6,171 nucleotides of DNA, taken from positions 1-6,171 of the forward strand of contig JAVMKL010000083.1 in NCBI GenBank assembly GCA_031732875.1, written 5' to 3'. Made by a program: the position numbers and the translations under genes. Under the pieces are notes generated by a model that was given only the letters and a program-made list of their open reading frames with translations, was not told the DNA's origin and made no database searches. Shown in pieces: positions 5,851 through 6,171 of the stretch (position 1 is its first letter; each line of letters starts with the position of its first letter). This DNA is from JAVMKJ01 sp031732875. GTDB lineage: Bacteria; Pseudomonadota; Gammaproteobacteria; Competibacterales; Competibacteraceae.

Positions 5851-5925
5851 GAACGGTACGCCCGAACGGAATTGAACCCGAAAATCAGGATTCATGCACC
5901 GTTGCATTATCCCGAACATCGAACC

Positions 5926-6171
5926 ATGCATGATTTTCCCTTCCCCCTGGCTATGGTACTGGCCGTTGCCGCGCTGGTTACCCGTTCGCCGCCAGGATAC
6001 GGAGCGGAGGCGTCAGCCGACGTTACCATCGATCTGACCGCCGGACCGACCAGCACTTTCATTCCCGCCGCCGCGTTGGGCGCCGGGGTGGACGGGCATT
6101 CCCGCGGCGACGCGGACGCCATTTACCGTCCGGCGACGCTGCGTGCCATGCGCTCCGCCGGGTTGCGTCCG
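5926..6171 (+). CDS. Secreted protein, N-terminal part, possibly discoidin (F5/8 type C)-containing (3' end outside window)
   Basis: The frame is open from the ATG at 5926 to the window end (82 codons). Residues 6-18 (FPLAMVLAVAALV) form a hydrophobic core like a signal peptide, with a plausible cleavage site around GYGAEA-SAD (~27-31), so the product is probably exported. The mature start continues VTIDLTAGPTSTFIP, AALGAGVDGHSRGDAD and LRAMRSAGLRP. From memory, this 'ALGAGVDGH...AMRSAGLRP' pattern occurs at the N-terminus of large secreted discoidin-domain proteins with predicted carbohydrate-related roles; the catalytic part is outside the window, so function stays open. The signal peptide from ATG 5926 has few positive charges; an in-frame TTG at 5902 would add MHYPEHRT and a more basic n-region. 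No good ribosome binding site precedes either. Codon use matches the neighbouring genes. Confidence 0.7.
   Translation, partial: MHDFPFPLAMVLAVAALVTRSPPGYGAEASADVTIDLTAGPTSTFIPAAALGAGVDGHSRGDADAIYRPATLRAMRSAGLRP

Larger units (their letters stand above)
5463..5925. other. Gene-poor stretch between divergent DUF29 and secreted-protein genes
   Basis: This 463-bp stretch separates two divergently oriented genes. Its DUF29-proximal end carries that gene's ribosome binding site but no convincing -35/-10 pair. The middle (5545-5742) holds a minus-strand coding remnant. The part next to the secreted-protein gene is more A/T-rich than the genes around it and has two TATAAT boxes (5759-5764 and 5845-5850, plus strand) and a 13-bp palindrome. 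No tRNA, small RNA or insertion-sequence ends are recognised. Confidence 0.5.

Noticed and set aside
5495..5875. Plus-strand open frame of about 126 codons in the gene-poor stretch
   Set aside because: It is antisense to the minus-strand remnant, is Ser/Arg/Pro-rich, and has a non-ATG start with no ribosome binding site.
5907..6122. Minus-strand open frame of about 71 codons
   Set aside because: It is antisense to the secreted-protein start, which has a signal-peptide-like segment and a family-like sequence.

Overview
The window is high-GC bacterial chromosomal DNA. Long false reading frames on the opposite strand, GTG and TTG start candidates and strongly G/C third codon positions all fit a GC-rich proteobacterium. 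A DUF29 protein, 48-residue-period TPR repeats and a VWA/PP2C/kinase cassette together would fit an environmental gammaproteobacterium such as a Competibacter relative, but that placement is a guess. No rRNA, tRNA, CRISPR array or intact insertion sequence is visible.

Layout: (1) 1-446, plus strand, the C-terminal end of a TPR-repeat protein whose start lies outside the window. (2) 447-606, a convergent intergenic gap with a strong hairpin. (3) 607-4928, minus strand, a tightly packed four-gene operon, transcribed in the order TerY-type VWA protein, PP2C phosphatase, membrane-anchored kinase-like protein with a helix-hairpin-helix (HhH) region, TetR-family regulator. (4) 5022-5462, minus strand, a DUF29 protein. 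(5) 5463-5925, a gene-poor stretch with a degenerate minus-strand coding remnant and a possible promoter for the next gene. (6) 5926-6171, plus strand, the start of a secreted protein that runs off the window.

The core is the VWA/PP2C/kinase triad. It corresponds to the 'TerY-P' triads known from comparative genomics and to the E. coli YegL/YegK/YegI proteins. Expected logic: the kinase and the phosphatase oppose each other on Ser/Thr residues, and the metal-binding VWA protein acts as an adaptor or target. The kinase carries a two-helix membrane hairpin and a C-terminal HhH region, which suggests a membrane-anchored signalling complex. Its physiological signal cannot be read from the sequence. 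Unusual here is the TetR gene 29 bp after the kinase. A 19-bp dyad lies over the -35 zone of a possible promoter ahead of the VWA gene and may be the operator through which that TetR protein controls the operon (inference).
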